64,000 nt of DNA, taken from Corynebacterium meridianum. GTDB taxonomy: Bacteria; Actinomycetota; Actinomycetes; Mycobacteriales; Mycobacteriaceae. A model generated the notes under the pieces. It searched no databases. It saw nothing but the letters and a program-made list of their open reading frames with translations, and was not told the origin of the DNA. The stretch covers positions 62,001 through 126,000 of the forward strand of contig NZ_JAEIOS010000010.1 of NCBI RefSeq assembly GCF_016342265.1, in the 5' to 3' direction. Numbering within the stretch: the first letter of the stretch is position 1; each line of letters begins with the position of its first letter. The translations under genes were made by a program, and so were the position numbers. Below, piece by piece: positions 26,573-36,100 of this stretch.

Positions 26573-27724
26573 TCAGGCCCGTGAGGCGTAGTCCGACAGG
26601 TAGTCCGCGTGCACCACGGGGCGCTGCATGCCCTCCGGGAGCTCGGAGGTCTGCTTCCCCAGCATCGGGGCCAGCGTGTGGGCGTCGTAGGCGACCTCAC
26701 CGCGACCGATGACCTCCCCGTCGGGGCCCACGATGTCGACGATGTCTCCCGAGTGGAACTCCCCGTCGATGCTCGTGATCCCGACAGCGAGCAGCGAGTT
26801 GCCGCCCCCGGTCACCGCGCGCACCGCTCCTGCGTCGATGCGCAGGGTACCGGCGGTGTCCGCGGCGTAGAGCGCCCAGAACTTCCACGCCGAGATCCTC
26901 GTCGTCTTCGGGTGGAACACCGTGCCCACGTCGCCGGTGTCGAGTGCGGCGCCGATCTGCTCCGCGGAGGTCAGCAGGACCGGTACCCCGCACCGGGAGG
27001 CGAGGCGCGCGGCCGAGACCTTCGACGCCATTCCCCCGGTACCGACCCTCCCGCCGTCGCCGGCGACGACGTCACGCAGGTCGTTGCCGTCGCGGATCTC
27101 ACCGATGAACCGCGCCGCCGGATCGACCGGGTTCCGGTCGTAGAGTCCGTCCACGTCGGACAGCAGGTAGAGGGCCTCCGCACCGGCGAGGTGGGCTACG
27201 ATCGCCGCCAGCCGGTCGTTGTCGCCGAAGCGCATCTCGGAGTGGGCGACGGTGTCGTTCTCGTTCACGATGGGCGTCACCCCGAGCAGGCGCAGCCGGT
27301 CCAGCGTGCGCTGCGCGTTCCGGGTGCGGTCGCGGCGACCGGCGTCGGAGGCGGTGAGCAGAACCTGCGCGGTGGTTCGCCCGTAGCGGGCGAAGGACCG
27401 GCCCCACTCGTGCGCGAGATACACCTGGCCCACCGCCGCGACCGCCTGCTTGCCCGCGAGATCGGTGGGTCGCTCGGTCATGTTCAACGGACCCATCCCC
27501 GACGCCACCGCACCGGAGGACACGATGATCACGTGTGTTCCCGCCCCCTGGCGCGCCTGCACCGCATCGACGATGCGGTCGATCGCAGCCGGGTCCACCC
27601 GGTTGTCCGGCCCGGTGAGGGATGAGGAACCGATCTTCACCACCACACGGCGCGCGGCGGTGATCCGGGTCCGCAGAGCGGTCTCGGCGTCGGATCGGGA
27701 GGGGGAAACGGAAGTCCTCGTCAT
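26573..27724 (-). CDS. proB: Glutamate 5-kinase
   Basis: 383 residues. ProB phosphorylates glutamate with ATP, the first and feedback-inhibited step of proline synthesis. The amino-acid kinase domain has [33 protein letters not shown] and [17 protein letters not shown]-terminal PUA domain follows ([18 protein letters not shown] through [13 protein letters not shown]). The frame is open upstream, but the ATG at 27724 comes 7 bases after a TAGACT box, so the mRNA is probably leaderless. obgE lies 92 bp upstream. Confidence 0.97.
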   Translation of the reverse strand: MTRTSVSPSRSDAETALRTRITAARRVVVKIGSSSLTGPDNRVDPAAIDRIVDAVQARQGAGTHVIIVSSGAVASGMGPLNMTERPTDLAGKQAVAAVGQVYLAHEWGRSFARYGRTTAQVLLTASDAGRRDRTRNAQRTLDRLRLLGVTPIVNENDTVAHSEMRFGDNDRLAAIVAHLAGAEALYLLSDVDGLYDRNPVDPAARFIGEIRDGNDLRDVVAGDGGRVGTGGMASKVSAARLASRCGVPVLLTSAEQIGAALDTGDVGTVFHPKTTRISAWKFWALYAADTAGTLRIDAGAVRAVTGGGNSLLAVGITSIDGEFHSGDIVDIVGPDGEVIGRGEVAYDAHTLAPMLGKQTSELPEGMQRPVVHADYLSDYASRA

Positions 27725-27737
27725 GTTGGACAGTCTA
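27722..27737 (-). promoter_or_regulatory. TAGACT -10 of proB, probable leaderless start
   Basis: TAGACT (minus strand, 27732-27737) sits 7 bases before the proB ATG with no ribosome binding site. Confidence 0.5.
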
Positions 27738-27816
27738 GAGCCAGTATCCGGATACGCCGGACGCCTGCCCTCGGGAAGTGGACCTCCGGGAGGGACGGGC
27801 GTCGTCATGTGGTGGG

Positions 27817-29331
27817 TCAGCCCTGCCAGCGCTCGCGGTCGGCTTCCTCGCCGTCGCCGAAATCGAACTCGTCGATGAGACCACGGCGCACCTGGGAGGC
27901 GCGCTTGCGCTCCGCGGCGGACACGCGGCCGGTCTGCTCGAGGCGGCCGTCAGTACCGCGACCGGTCGGGGTGAGGTCCACGCCCGCGGCGGTCATCGGT
28001 TCCCACTCGAAGGACAGCTCGCCGATGGTCACGGTGCAGCCGGCCTTGGCACCCGCCTTGAACAGGGCGTCCTCGACGCCGAGCTTCGCCAGCCGGTCGC
28101 CGAGGAATCCGACGGCCTCGTCGTTCTCGAAGTCGGTCTGCCGGATCCAGCGCTCGGGCTTCTCGCCGCGGACGAGGAAGGCCCCTTCCTCCGTGGGATC
28201 GGCCTCGATGACGAAGTCCCTGGTCTTACCCTTCGCGTCGACGGGCTGCGGACGCACGATGGTGCGGGCGTCGGACTCCGCGATCGGGTTCTCCCGGCGG
28301 TGGTTCTCAACCATCTCCATCAGCTTGTACTTCAGGGGCTCGAGACCCTTCTGGGCGACGGCGGAGATGACGAACACAGGCCAGCCGAACTGCTCCTCCA
28401 GGTCGGCGCGGACGAACTCGGCGAGCTCCTCCGCCTCCGGGATGTCGGCCTTGTTGAGGATGACGATCCGCGGCCGATCCCGCAGATCCCCCAGACCGGT
28501 GTCATTGTCGAGCGCGGACTCGTACGCGGCGAGCTCCCCCTCGAGCGCCTCGATGTCACTGGCCGGGTCGCGGCCCGGTTCGAGGGTGGCTGCATCGACG
28601 ACGTGGGCGAGTACCGCGGTGCGCTCGATGTGCCGGAGGAAGTCCAGGCCGAGGCCCTTGCCGGTCGATGCACCGGGGATCAGACCCGGTACGTCGGCGA
28701 TGGTGAAGGTACCGTCGCCGACGTTGACCACACCCAGGTTCGGGCGCAGCGTGGTGAAGGGGTAGTCCGCGATCTTCGGCTTCGCCGCGGAAAGCACACT
28801 GACCAGAGACGACTTGCCCGCCGACGGGAAACCGACGAGTCCGACGTCGGCCATCGACTTCAGCTCCAGGATGACGTCGTGCTCCTCACCGGGCTCGCCC
28901 TTCAGGGCGAAGCCGGGGGCCTTGCGGGCACGGGACGCCAGCGCCGCGTTACCCAGGCCGCCGTGCCCGCCCTGGGCCGCGATGTAGCGCATCCCGTTCG
29001 AGGTGAGGTCGGCCATGACCTCACCGTCCTCGTTGAGGACGACGGTGCCGGCGGGGACCTCGAGGACGAGATCCCCGCCCCGGGCACCGTTGCGGTGGTC
29101 ACCGGCGCCGTTGCCGCCGCGGGAAGCCTTGATGTGCGGACGGAAGTGGAAATCGAGGAGGGTGTGCACCTGGGGCGACACCTCGAGGATGATGTCCCCG
29201 CCGTGCCCGCCGTTGCCGCCGTCGGGGCCGCCGAGGGGCTTGAACTTCTCACGGTGGACGGAGGCGCAGCCGTTCCCGCCGTCGCCGGCGGACAGATGCA
29301 GGACCACGCGGTCCACGAAACGGTTGCTCAT
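27817..29331 (-). CDS. obgE: Obg family GTPase
   Basis: 504 residues. Obg assists 50S subunit maturation and links it to the stringent response. The glycine-rich Obg domain (1-159; [20 protein letters not shown]) is followed by the G domain with [21 protein letters not shown] and [13 protein letters not shown]-terminal OCT domain from about 330 ([25 protein letters not shown]) and a charged tail are typical of actinobacterial Obg. It follows rplU and rpmA in the usual order, although here an NAD-binding protein gene, a Fic gene and repeats lie between. Confidence 0.97.
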   Translation of the reverse strand: MSNRFVDRVVLHLSAGDGGNGCASVHREKFKPLGGPDGGNGGHGGDIILEVSPQVHTLLDFHFRPHIKASRGGNGAGDHRNGARGGDLVLEVPAGTVVLNEDGEVMADLTSNGMRYIAAQGGHGGLGNAALASRARKAPGFALKGEPGEEHDVILELKSMADVGLVGFPSAGKSSLVSVLSAAKPKIADYPFTTLRPNLGVVNVGDGTFTIADVPGLIPGASTGKGLGLDFLRHIERTAVLAHVVDAATLEPGRDPASDIEALEGELAAYESALDNDTGLGDLRDRPRIVILNKADIPEAEELAEFVRADLEEQFGWPVFVISAVAQKGLEPLKYKLMEMVENHRRENPIAESDARTIVRPQPVDAKGKTRDFVIEADPTEEGAFLVRGEKPERWIRQTDFENDEAVGFLGDRLAKLGVEDALFKAGAKAGCTVTIGELSFEWEPMTAAGVDLTPTGRGTDGRLEQTGRVSAAERKRASQVRRGLIDEFDFGDGEEADRERWQG

Positions 29332-29597
29332 AACGTTGAAAGGCTTTCTTGTTGAAGAAAAATGCTCCCTCCAACCTACCGAACACGCGGTTCACGGCCT
29401 ACTTCCGAAGGGACGCGGTACTCCGGGACTCCCGGTGCCACCCGACCCGGCGGTGGTGCCGCCGCCGCTCGCTCGGCCGTTTGACCGGTGGATCCCGCCG
29501 CTCGTCCCCCTCCTCCCGCGTCGGTGACCGGACCGTTCACCCGGTGCCCGGGCGTAGGCTCGGTCCCGTACAGCAAATTGGATCACGGGAGTGGAAA

Positions 29598-30476
29598 ATG
29601 CCTGATCGACCGGTCACCGTCGTCGGAGCGTCCGGGTACCTGGGACGTCATATCGTCGCGGACCTCGACAACCGCGGGCACCACGTCCGTGCGGTCGTCC
29701 GCGATCCCCACCGCGCCGCTCAACCGGGCCCGCACGGTGCGCCCGCTCTGACCGGAACGCACACGGAGCTGGTTCGCGCCGACGTCACCGATCCGGCGCA
29801 GGTGACCGGAATCCTCGGAGGTTCGGGCCGGGTGTTCTCCGCACTCGGGGTGACCCACCAGAAGGCGAGCCCGTGGGACGTCGATTTCCGGGCGAACCTC
29901 GCGGTCCTGCGCGAGGCCGAGCGCAGCGGGGTGGAGTCGATGCTCTATGTGGGCGCGATCGGGATGGAACACGGAACCTCGCTGGTCGCGAGGTCCAAGA
30001 CCGCCTTCGTCGCGGCGTTGGAGTCCTCTCCGGTGGGCGGTCGGATCGTCAACCCTTCTGGGTATTTCTCCGACATGGCCGCCTATGTCACGCTCGCCCG
30101 GAGGGGAGTCGTGTTCCGTCCCCCGGACCCGGGCCTCCGGCTGAATCCGATCCACGGGGCGGACCTCGCCGCATTCTGCGCGGACCTTTCCGGGGCGCAG
30201 ACGGGCCGGGACCCGATCCGGGTCGAGGTTGGCGGACCGGATGTTCTGACCGCCAGGGACGTCGTCCGACTCGCCGCGGACGCTGTCGGAACCGAACCAC
30301 TCACGCTGCGGATACCCGGGTGGGTTCTCGACGGGGCGGTCTGGACCGCGACCCGGATCAGCGAGCGCCACGGAAACCTGGCCCGGTTCTTCGCCGAGGC
30401 GATGACGGGTGACGCTGTCGGACAATGCACGGGGACCCACCATCTGGCCGACTGGTTCGCGGAGGTCTCAAGATGA
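29598..30476 (+). CDS. NAD(P)-binding epimerase/NmrA-like protein
   Basis: 292 residues. The Rossmann opening is VTVVGASGYLGRHIVADLDNRGH (GxxGxxG), and VRADVTDPAQVTGIL and VESMLYVGAIGMEHG are typical of the atypical short-chain dehydrogenase group. No YxxxK pair is obvious, so it may be an isomerase, a reductase or a redox-sensing NmrA-like protein. Start is ATG 29598 after a GGGAGTGG purine-rich stretch. It is the only plus-strand gene between obgE and fic, and with them interrupts the usual rpmA-obgE adjacency. Confidence 0.82.
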   Translation: MPDRPVTVVGASGYLGRHIVADLDNRGHHVRAVVRDPHRAAQPGPHGAPALTGTHTELVRADVTDPAQVTGILGGSGRVFSALGVTHQKASPWDVDFRANLAVLREAERSGVESMLYVGAIGMEHGTSLVARSKTAFVAALESSPVGGRIVNPSGYFSDMAAYVTLARRGVVFRPPDPGLRLNPIHGADLAAFCADLSGAQTGRDPIRVEVGGPDVLTARDVVRLAADAVGTEPLTLRIPGWVLDGAVWTATRISERHGNLARFFAEAMTGDAVGQCTGTHHLADWFAEVSR

Positions 30477-30589
30477 GGTGAACCACGACGCCTTGTTCAG
30501 CCGGTCACCCCAGTTCCACCCGGATCCCGCAAAATTCGCAGACTGCCAGCTCCACGATTGGTGAAGCAACGCGGAGGCCGCGCAATGGT

Positions 30590-31759
30590 CTAACGTTCGA
30601 CATCTCGTTCCAGAATACCGAGTACCTCGGTCGCCTCCCAGTATTCCGCCGCTCCACGACCGAACTTCCCCCTACTCGTGATCCAGGCATACTCCGGGGA
30701 GGACGCGAGGTTGAGTACATTTCGAGCTCCTTGATTCGAAATGCCGAGTTCATTCTGCACCTTTTTCACGGTCACGATCGGCATACCGATCAAAATGTCA
30801 GCAAGGCCGTACAGATTGGGTTTTCCGCTGCCCCTCGCCTGTTCTCGGAATCTCTCCCGGACTTCCACTAGGCCTTGTGCGCGCTCGACGGCATCAATCG
30901 ACTGATCTCGGACAGCCTCAAGGAAGAACCGCAGCCAAGGAACCACGTCTCCTTCCTCTCGGACAGCCTGGAGTGTCTCGTAATATCGATCCCGGTTTCT
31001 CTCAAAATAGCCTGAGAGATAGAGCAGTGGCTCGTTCAACCTGCCCGAACTCTTGAGAAAGAGATTGATCAGGAGTCGTCCCATTCTCCCGTTCCCGTCA
31101 AGGAAGGGGTGAATCGTCTCGAACTGATAGTGCATGAGGGCCGCTCTGATGAGTACCGGAATGTCGTTGCGCTCCTCATTGACATAACGTTCCCAGTCAG
31201 TCAGCAGAGCAGGTAGTTCATCGGCGACGGGAGGGACGAACCGAGCGGTATTCAAAGTCGCTGATACTCCACCTATCCAAACTGGGCTTCGTCTCAGTTC
31301 ACCTGGATTCCTTTCAGCTCCCCTTACATCGCACATTAGGTCAGCGTGCACCTGACAAATCAAGCGCTGACTAATCGGTAGTGACTCCAACAACGTATAG
31401 GCGAGTTTTGAAGCTGAGAGATAGCGCTGGACTTCTCTCGTATCGTCACTGTTCTGGCTCTGCGACAACTCGCTCTTCAGAACATCTGAAATGGTCGCTC
31501 TCGTACCTTCAATCCTGGTACTCGCCACTGCCTCAGCCTGCTGATACGGACGTATCAGCAGGCTGACATCTTTAACAATCGAGCCCAGTCCGTCAAGTCT
31601 CCCGAGCGCTGCGTCCGCTTCTGACAGGATCGCCATCAATTCCGCCGATTCAGGCAGCTTGCGTGGTATTTTCTTGGGGAGATAATAATCGAAGGGTGGA
31701 CCTATCCGGCAGGTACGAACCTCTCCAAATTTGGAGGCCCGGTACTGTTCCCTATCCAT
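30590..31759 (-). CDS. Fic family AMP-transferase with self-inhibitory motif
   Basis: 389 residues. Fic enzymes move AMP (or other groups) from nucleotides onto protein side chains. The active-site motif HPFLDGNGRMGR spans 217-228 with the catalytic His217. The inhibitory helix STRIEG (80-85; S/T-x-x-x-E-G) lies before the Fic core, as in class II enzymes. A C-terminal winged-helix-like segment (MPIVTVKKVQNELGISNQGARNVLNLA) may bind DNA. Start is the ATG at 31759 with AAGGA five bases upstream. Base composition is clearly AT-richer than the neighbours, with ordinary rather than GC-biased third positions, so horizontal transfer is likely. No Doc/Phd-type antitoxin gene is next to it. Targets are unknown. 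Confidence 0.92.
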   Translation of the reverse strand: MDREQYRASKFGEVRTCRIGPPFDYYLPKKIPRKLPESAELMAILSEADAALGRLDGLGSIVKDVSLLIRPYQQAEAVASTRIEGTRATISDVLKSELSQSQNSDDTREVQRYLSASKLAYTLLESLPISQRLICQVHADLMCDVRGAERNPGELRRSPVWIGGVSATLNTARFVPPVADELPALLTDWERYVNEERNDIPVLIRAALMHYQFETIHPFLDGNGRMGRLLINLFLKSSGRLNEPLLYLSGYFERNRDRYYETLQAVREEGDVVPWLRFFLEAVRDQSIDAVERAQGLVEVRERFREQARGSGKPNLYGLADILIGMPIVTVKKVQNELGISNQGARNVLNLASSPEYAWITSRGKFGRGAAEYWEATEVLGILERDVER

Positions 31760-32227
31760 CAATTTCCTTCTTCGGTAGTTTGGTGCGCTGCCTTACAGGC
31801 CCAGCGCCCGGGAAAATACTGCACAGCGTCTCCAGACGCTCACTATCTGCTCTGGGGCATCCGGGATGCCCATGGAACGAGCCTACCGAGGACGCGGGAT
31901 CAGTGGGAGTACCGGCGAACCATCCAATCTATTTCTCCGATCACGTCCATATCCAGAGATGCAACACAGTTACCCATGGCCCCTCCGACTCCGGACCCCG
32001 ACCCCAGCTTCCCAACCGTTGGGAAGTTCCCCACCACGCTCCCAGAAAAACCCCACATCGTGGGAAGTATCACCTCAACTTCCCAACCGTTGGGAAGTTC
32101 CCCACCACGCCCATCGGAATACCCTACATCGCGGGAAGGCGATATCGGTCAGCCACCTTGAAGGCGAAGGTGTCGGAAGCCCATCGACGACCGCCGCTCG
32201 CTAGCGACGAATGTCATGGAACGCGAG
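31760..32227. other. Gene-free region upstream of the Fic gene
   Basis: Apart from the 71-bp tandem repeat this stretch has no credible gene. Open frames across it are by-products of the repeat. It marks the right edge of the AT-richer accessory block. Confidence 0.5.
32008..32149. repeat. 71-bp tandem repeat (two units) with palindromes
   Basis: Two head-to-tail units, 32008-32078 and 32079-32149. Each opens with an identical 32-base block (32008-32039 and 32079-32110) led by the palindrome CTTCCCAACCGTTGGGAAG. Each also carries a weaker palindrome 43 bases later (CCCCACATCGTGGGAAG at 32051; CCCTACATCGCGGGAAG at 32122). The array lies upstream of the Fic gene and downstream of rpmA. It could be an operator array, an RNA hairpin pair or part of a mobile element; no protein explains it. 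Confidence 0.85.
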
Positions 32228-32265
32228 AACGGCACCCACCCCCTTGCCGGGGAGCGGGTGCCGTT
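32228..32265 (-). terminator. Hairpin after rpmA
   Basis: AACGGCACCC (32228-32237) pairs with GGGTGCCGTT (32256-32265), about 30 bp past the rpmA stop. The T-run is weak. Confidence 0.55.
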
Positions 32266-32296
32266 GAAACGCTTCGTCGGGAAGCCGATCGGGGTA

Positions 32297-32563
32297 CTAG
32301 ACCGCTGCCGGAACTTCCTCGACGATGTTGATCAGGCGACGGTTGCGCTTGGTGGAGAACTGCACGGAGCCCGCCTTCAGAGCGAACAGCGTGTCGTCGC
32401 CGCCGCGTCCGACGTTCTCACCGGGGTGGAACGAGGTACCGCGCTGACGGATCAGGATCTCGCCGGCCTTGACCCGCTGACCACCGAAACGCTTGACGCC
32501 GAGACGCTTTGACTCGGAATCGCGACCGTTGCTGGAGCTGGAAGCACCCTTCTTATGTGCCAT
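32297..32563 (-). CDS. rpmA: 50S ribosomal protein L27
   Basis: 88 residues. L27's N-terminal tail reaches the peptidyl-transferase centre. The sequence [20 protein letters not shown] and then [29 protein letters not shown] are the family signature. The N-terminus lacks the cleavable extension seen in Firmicutes. It lies 48 bp after rplU and is co-transcribed with it. Confidence 0.98.
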   Translation of the reverse strand: MAHKKGASSSSNGRDSESKRLGVKRFGGQRVKAGEILIRQRGTSFHPGENVGRGGDDTLFALKAGSVQFSTKRNRRLINIVEEVPAAV

Positions 32564-32611
32564 TGTCTGTCTCCCTCCTTCAAAGGAAAAGATCGATGAA
32601 AGCCGGCAGGC

Positions 32612-32917
32612 TTACTTGATGCCGGTGACCTTGATGACGGTCAGCGGCTGACGATGGCCCTGACGCTTCTTGTATCCGGTCTTGTTCTTGTACTTGAGAA
32701 TGCGGATCTTCGGGCCCTTGGCGTGCTCGACGATCTCTGCGTTGACGCTCACCTTGGCGAGCTGGTCAGCGGCGGTGGTTACTTCGGCGCCGTCGACGAG
32801 CAGAACCGGGGTGAGAGCCACGGACGAACCCGGCTCACCCTCGATCTTCTCGACCTTGACGAGGTCACCTTCGGCAACCTTGTACTGCTTGCCGCCGGTC
32901 TTGACGATCGCATACAT
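32612..32917 (-). CDS. rplU: 50S ribosomal protein L21
   Basis: 101 residues. [25 protein letters not shown] at the start and [21 protein letters not shown] near the end identify L21, a 23S rRNA-binding protein. It leads the rplU-rpmA pair and is about 200 bp downstream of the RNase E/G gene. A minus-strand TTGACA at 33083-33088 could be part of a separate promoter, though no good -10 follows. Confidence 0.98.
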   Translation of the reverse strand: MYAIVKTGGKQYKVAEGDLVKVEKIEGEPGSSVALTPVLLVDGAEVTTAADQLAKVSVNAEIVEHAKGPKIRILKYKNKTGYKKRQGHRQPLTVIKVTGIK

Positions 32918-33123
32918 AGGAGGGCTACCCCTTTTTCTAAAACTCGGATGAGTGCGCCGCCGGTGGGCGGCAGCACCTTCAATGGACTGTGTTGAACACT
33001 TGCGTACCAGACCTCACGGCCCGCGGTGAGGCGGCCGTGCGCACGGCGGATAGTGCACGCCGACACGGTCTGGAACAGCGACTGTCAAAGACTACCGCCC
33101 CGGACAGTCAAAAGACAAACCCA

Positions 33124-36100
33124 CTACCGCTTTCCCGGGGCTTTCCGGATGACACGCCGACGACCGCGCTGTCCCCGCTTCGGGCTTTCAGCTGTGGAGC
33201 TGTCCTCGGTGGGTGTCTGCGACGCGGCACTGTCGACGGATTCACCGGTGGGGGTGTCCCCCTCCGGATCCCGTGCCTCGGCGGCGGGGGCGGCGATCCG
33301 GCGGACGATACGGCGTCGGCCCCGACGCAGCTTCTTCACCTGGACGCCGCCACCGGTCGATTCCGCGGGTGCCTGTGCCGCCGGAGCGTCCGCCGTCGGA
33401 GTCTCTGCGGCTGCGTCCGCCTCCGTGTCGCGGGTCCCGGATTCAGCTTCGGCTTCCGCCATCTGCTTCTTCGTCAGGCGCTTCGTCACCCTGCGGCGAC
33501 CACGGCGCCCCGTCGTGCCCTCATCCGTGGATGCGGTGTCCGGGTCCTGCGCCACGGGCGTGGCGGTGTTGCCCTCGGCAGGCGTCTGCTCATCCTGGCC
33601 TTCGTCGGCCGTGGGGCCACCGGTGTCGGTGTCGTCCGGGATCGGCCGCACGTTCTTCGCGATGCGGCGGCGTTCCCGGCGCGCCGCGGACGCGGAGCGC
33701 TCCTGCCGGGTCCCGTCGGAGTCCTGCTCCTGGTCCGCGTTGCGACGGGCAGGCTTCTCGGTGGGGTCACCGTCGCGGTGCACCTCCTCGATGTCCTCAT
33801 CGGCCAGCGGGCCCGAGACGTAGTCGGAGCGCTTCGGCGGGAAATCGGACACGGAGTTTCCGCGGGTCCGACGCTTGCGGCGCGGCGACGCCTCGAACGC
33901 GTCCAGCGCTTCGCGGTAGCTGTCCGCGGGCAGGTAGTCGGAGCCCGACGGCTCGTCGGGGTCCTCCGCACCGGCCAGTGCGACCGCCGCCGCAGCGATG
34001 GACTCGACGCTGTTGGTCTCCTCCGCGTGATCATCGTCCCGGTCGGACCGCTGCGCGGGTTCCCGGCGGGATTCCTCCCGGGAATCGGAGCGCTCGTCCT
34101 CTTCGTGCGGTGTGCGGGTGGTACGCCGGCGGGTGCGGCGACCACGGCGCGGTCGGTTCTCCCGGTCCTCGTGGGCGTCGGTTCGATCCTGGTCTTCCCG
34201 GGAATCGCCGTCGGTGGCGCTGTGCGTGTCAGCGACGACCTCATCGCCGGACTCTTCGCCGCTGTCCCCGCCGGTGCCGGTACCGGAGCGTCGGGTGCCA
34301 CGGCGACCGCGGCGGGAGGAACCGGAGCGGGTGTGCTGCGTCCCGTTGTCCTTCTCCTCGTCGTCGGTCGCGACCACGGCATCAGCGAGTTCCTCGATCG
34401 ACGGAGACGTGGCGTCCCGGTCATCGTCGTGCTCTGCTTCGCTGTGATCCTTGTGCAGGGCCACGGCTGCGGGGTGCTCGGCCGGGCGACGTACCGGCTG
34501 TTCCTCGGAACCCGCGCCCTTGCGGCCACGGCGGGAACGCTGCGGCTCATCCTCGTGCTCGACGGGATCGGCGTGGATCACGAGACCACGGCCGTCACAG
34601 GTCTCGCACTCGGTGGAGAAGGTCTCCAGGAGTCCGGTGCCGAGCTTCTTGCGGGTCATCTGGACCAGGCCCAGCGACGTGACCTCGCTGACCTGGTGGC
34701 GGGTGCGGTCACGGCCGAGCGCCTCGGTGAGGCGGCGCAGCACGAGATCCTGGTTTTCCGGGAGGACCATGTCGATGAAGTCGACGACGATCATCCCGCC
34801 GATGTCGCGCAGGCGCATCTGGCGGACGATCTCCTCGGCCGCCTCCAGGTTGTTCTTGGTGACGGTCTCCTCGAGGTTTCCGCCCGACCCGGTGAACTTC
34901 CCGGTGTTGACGTCGATGACGGTCATGGCCTCGGTGCGGTCGATGACCAGGGAGCCGCCGGACGGCAGCCACACCTTGCGGCTCAGTGCCTTCTGCAGCT
35001 GCTCGTCGATGCGGTAGTGCTCGAACACGTCGACGCCACCGTTGGCGTTCGCGTCGTAGCGCTTCATGCGCTCCTCGAGATCGGGCGCGACGGAGCGGAT
35101 GTAGGCGTTGACTGTGTTCCAGGACTTGTTGCCCTCGACGACGAGCGCGTCGAAGTCCTCGTTGAACAGGTCGCGGACGACCTTGACCAGCATGTCCGGC
35201 TCCTCGTAGAGGGTGACCGGCTTCGAGCCCTTGGACTTCTTCTCCTGCTTGATCTTCTCCTGGATGTCCTCCCAGAGGGAGTGCAACCGGTTGACGTCCG
35301 CCGCGATCTCCTTCTCGTGGACACCCTCGGCGGCGGTGCGGATGATCGCCCCACCGCTGGAGGGAACGACCTCCTTCAGGATCGCCTTGAGACGTTTGCG
35401 TTCGGTCTCCGGGAGTTTCCGGGAGATACCCGCGCTGCGGCCACCGGGTACGTAGACGAGGAAGCGTCCGGCGAGGGAGATCTGGGTGGTCAGGCGGGCA
35501 CCCTTGTGCCCGACCGGGTCCTTGGTGATCTGGACGAGTACCTGGTCGCCGGAGTGCAGCGCATGCTCGATGCGGCGGGAGCGGCCGCCGAGACCGGCGG
35601 ACTTCCAGTCGACCTCACCGGCGTAGAGCACGCCGTTGCGACCCTTGCCGATGTCGATGAAGGCGGCCTCCATGGAGGGCAGGACGTTCTGGACGCGCCC
35701 GAGGTAGATGTTGCCGACCATGGACGACTGGGTCTCGGACGTGACGAAGTGCTCGACGAGCAGATCATCCTCGAGGACACCGACCTGGGTGACGGATCCG
35801 GGGTGGTCCGTGCGGGCCTTCTCCCGCACGACCATGGTGCGCTCGACGGACTCGCGGCGGGCGAGGAACTCCGCCTCGGAGACGACGTGCCGCTTCTTGC
35901 GGCCCTCCTCGCGTAGTTCGGTCCGCCGGCGTCGTTGCGCCTCGAGGCGCGTGGATCCCTTCAGCGCGACGGGTTCATCGGGGAGATCCGTCGTGTCGTC
36001 GGTGTCGTCGCCGTCGCCGGATTTCTTCGATGCCTTGTTACGGTCGTTGCCGTTGTCGTTGTCGGCCTCGTCGCCGCCTCGGCCGCGGCCCTTTCCGCGG

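Noticed and set aside
32008..32149. CRISPR array
   Set aside because: Only two units, which are near-identical along their length rather than repeat-plus-unique-spacer, and no cas genes nearby.
31866..32204. 112-codon frame across the 71-bp repeat
   Set aside because: Its repeated peptide arises from the DNA repeat itself; no start signal.
32989..35916. 975-codon frame opposite the RNase E/G gene
   Set aside because: It mirrors the repetitive Arg/Lys-rich coding arms on the other strand; no ribosome binding site or domain.
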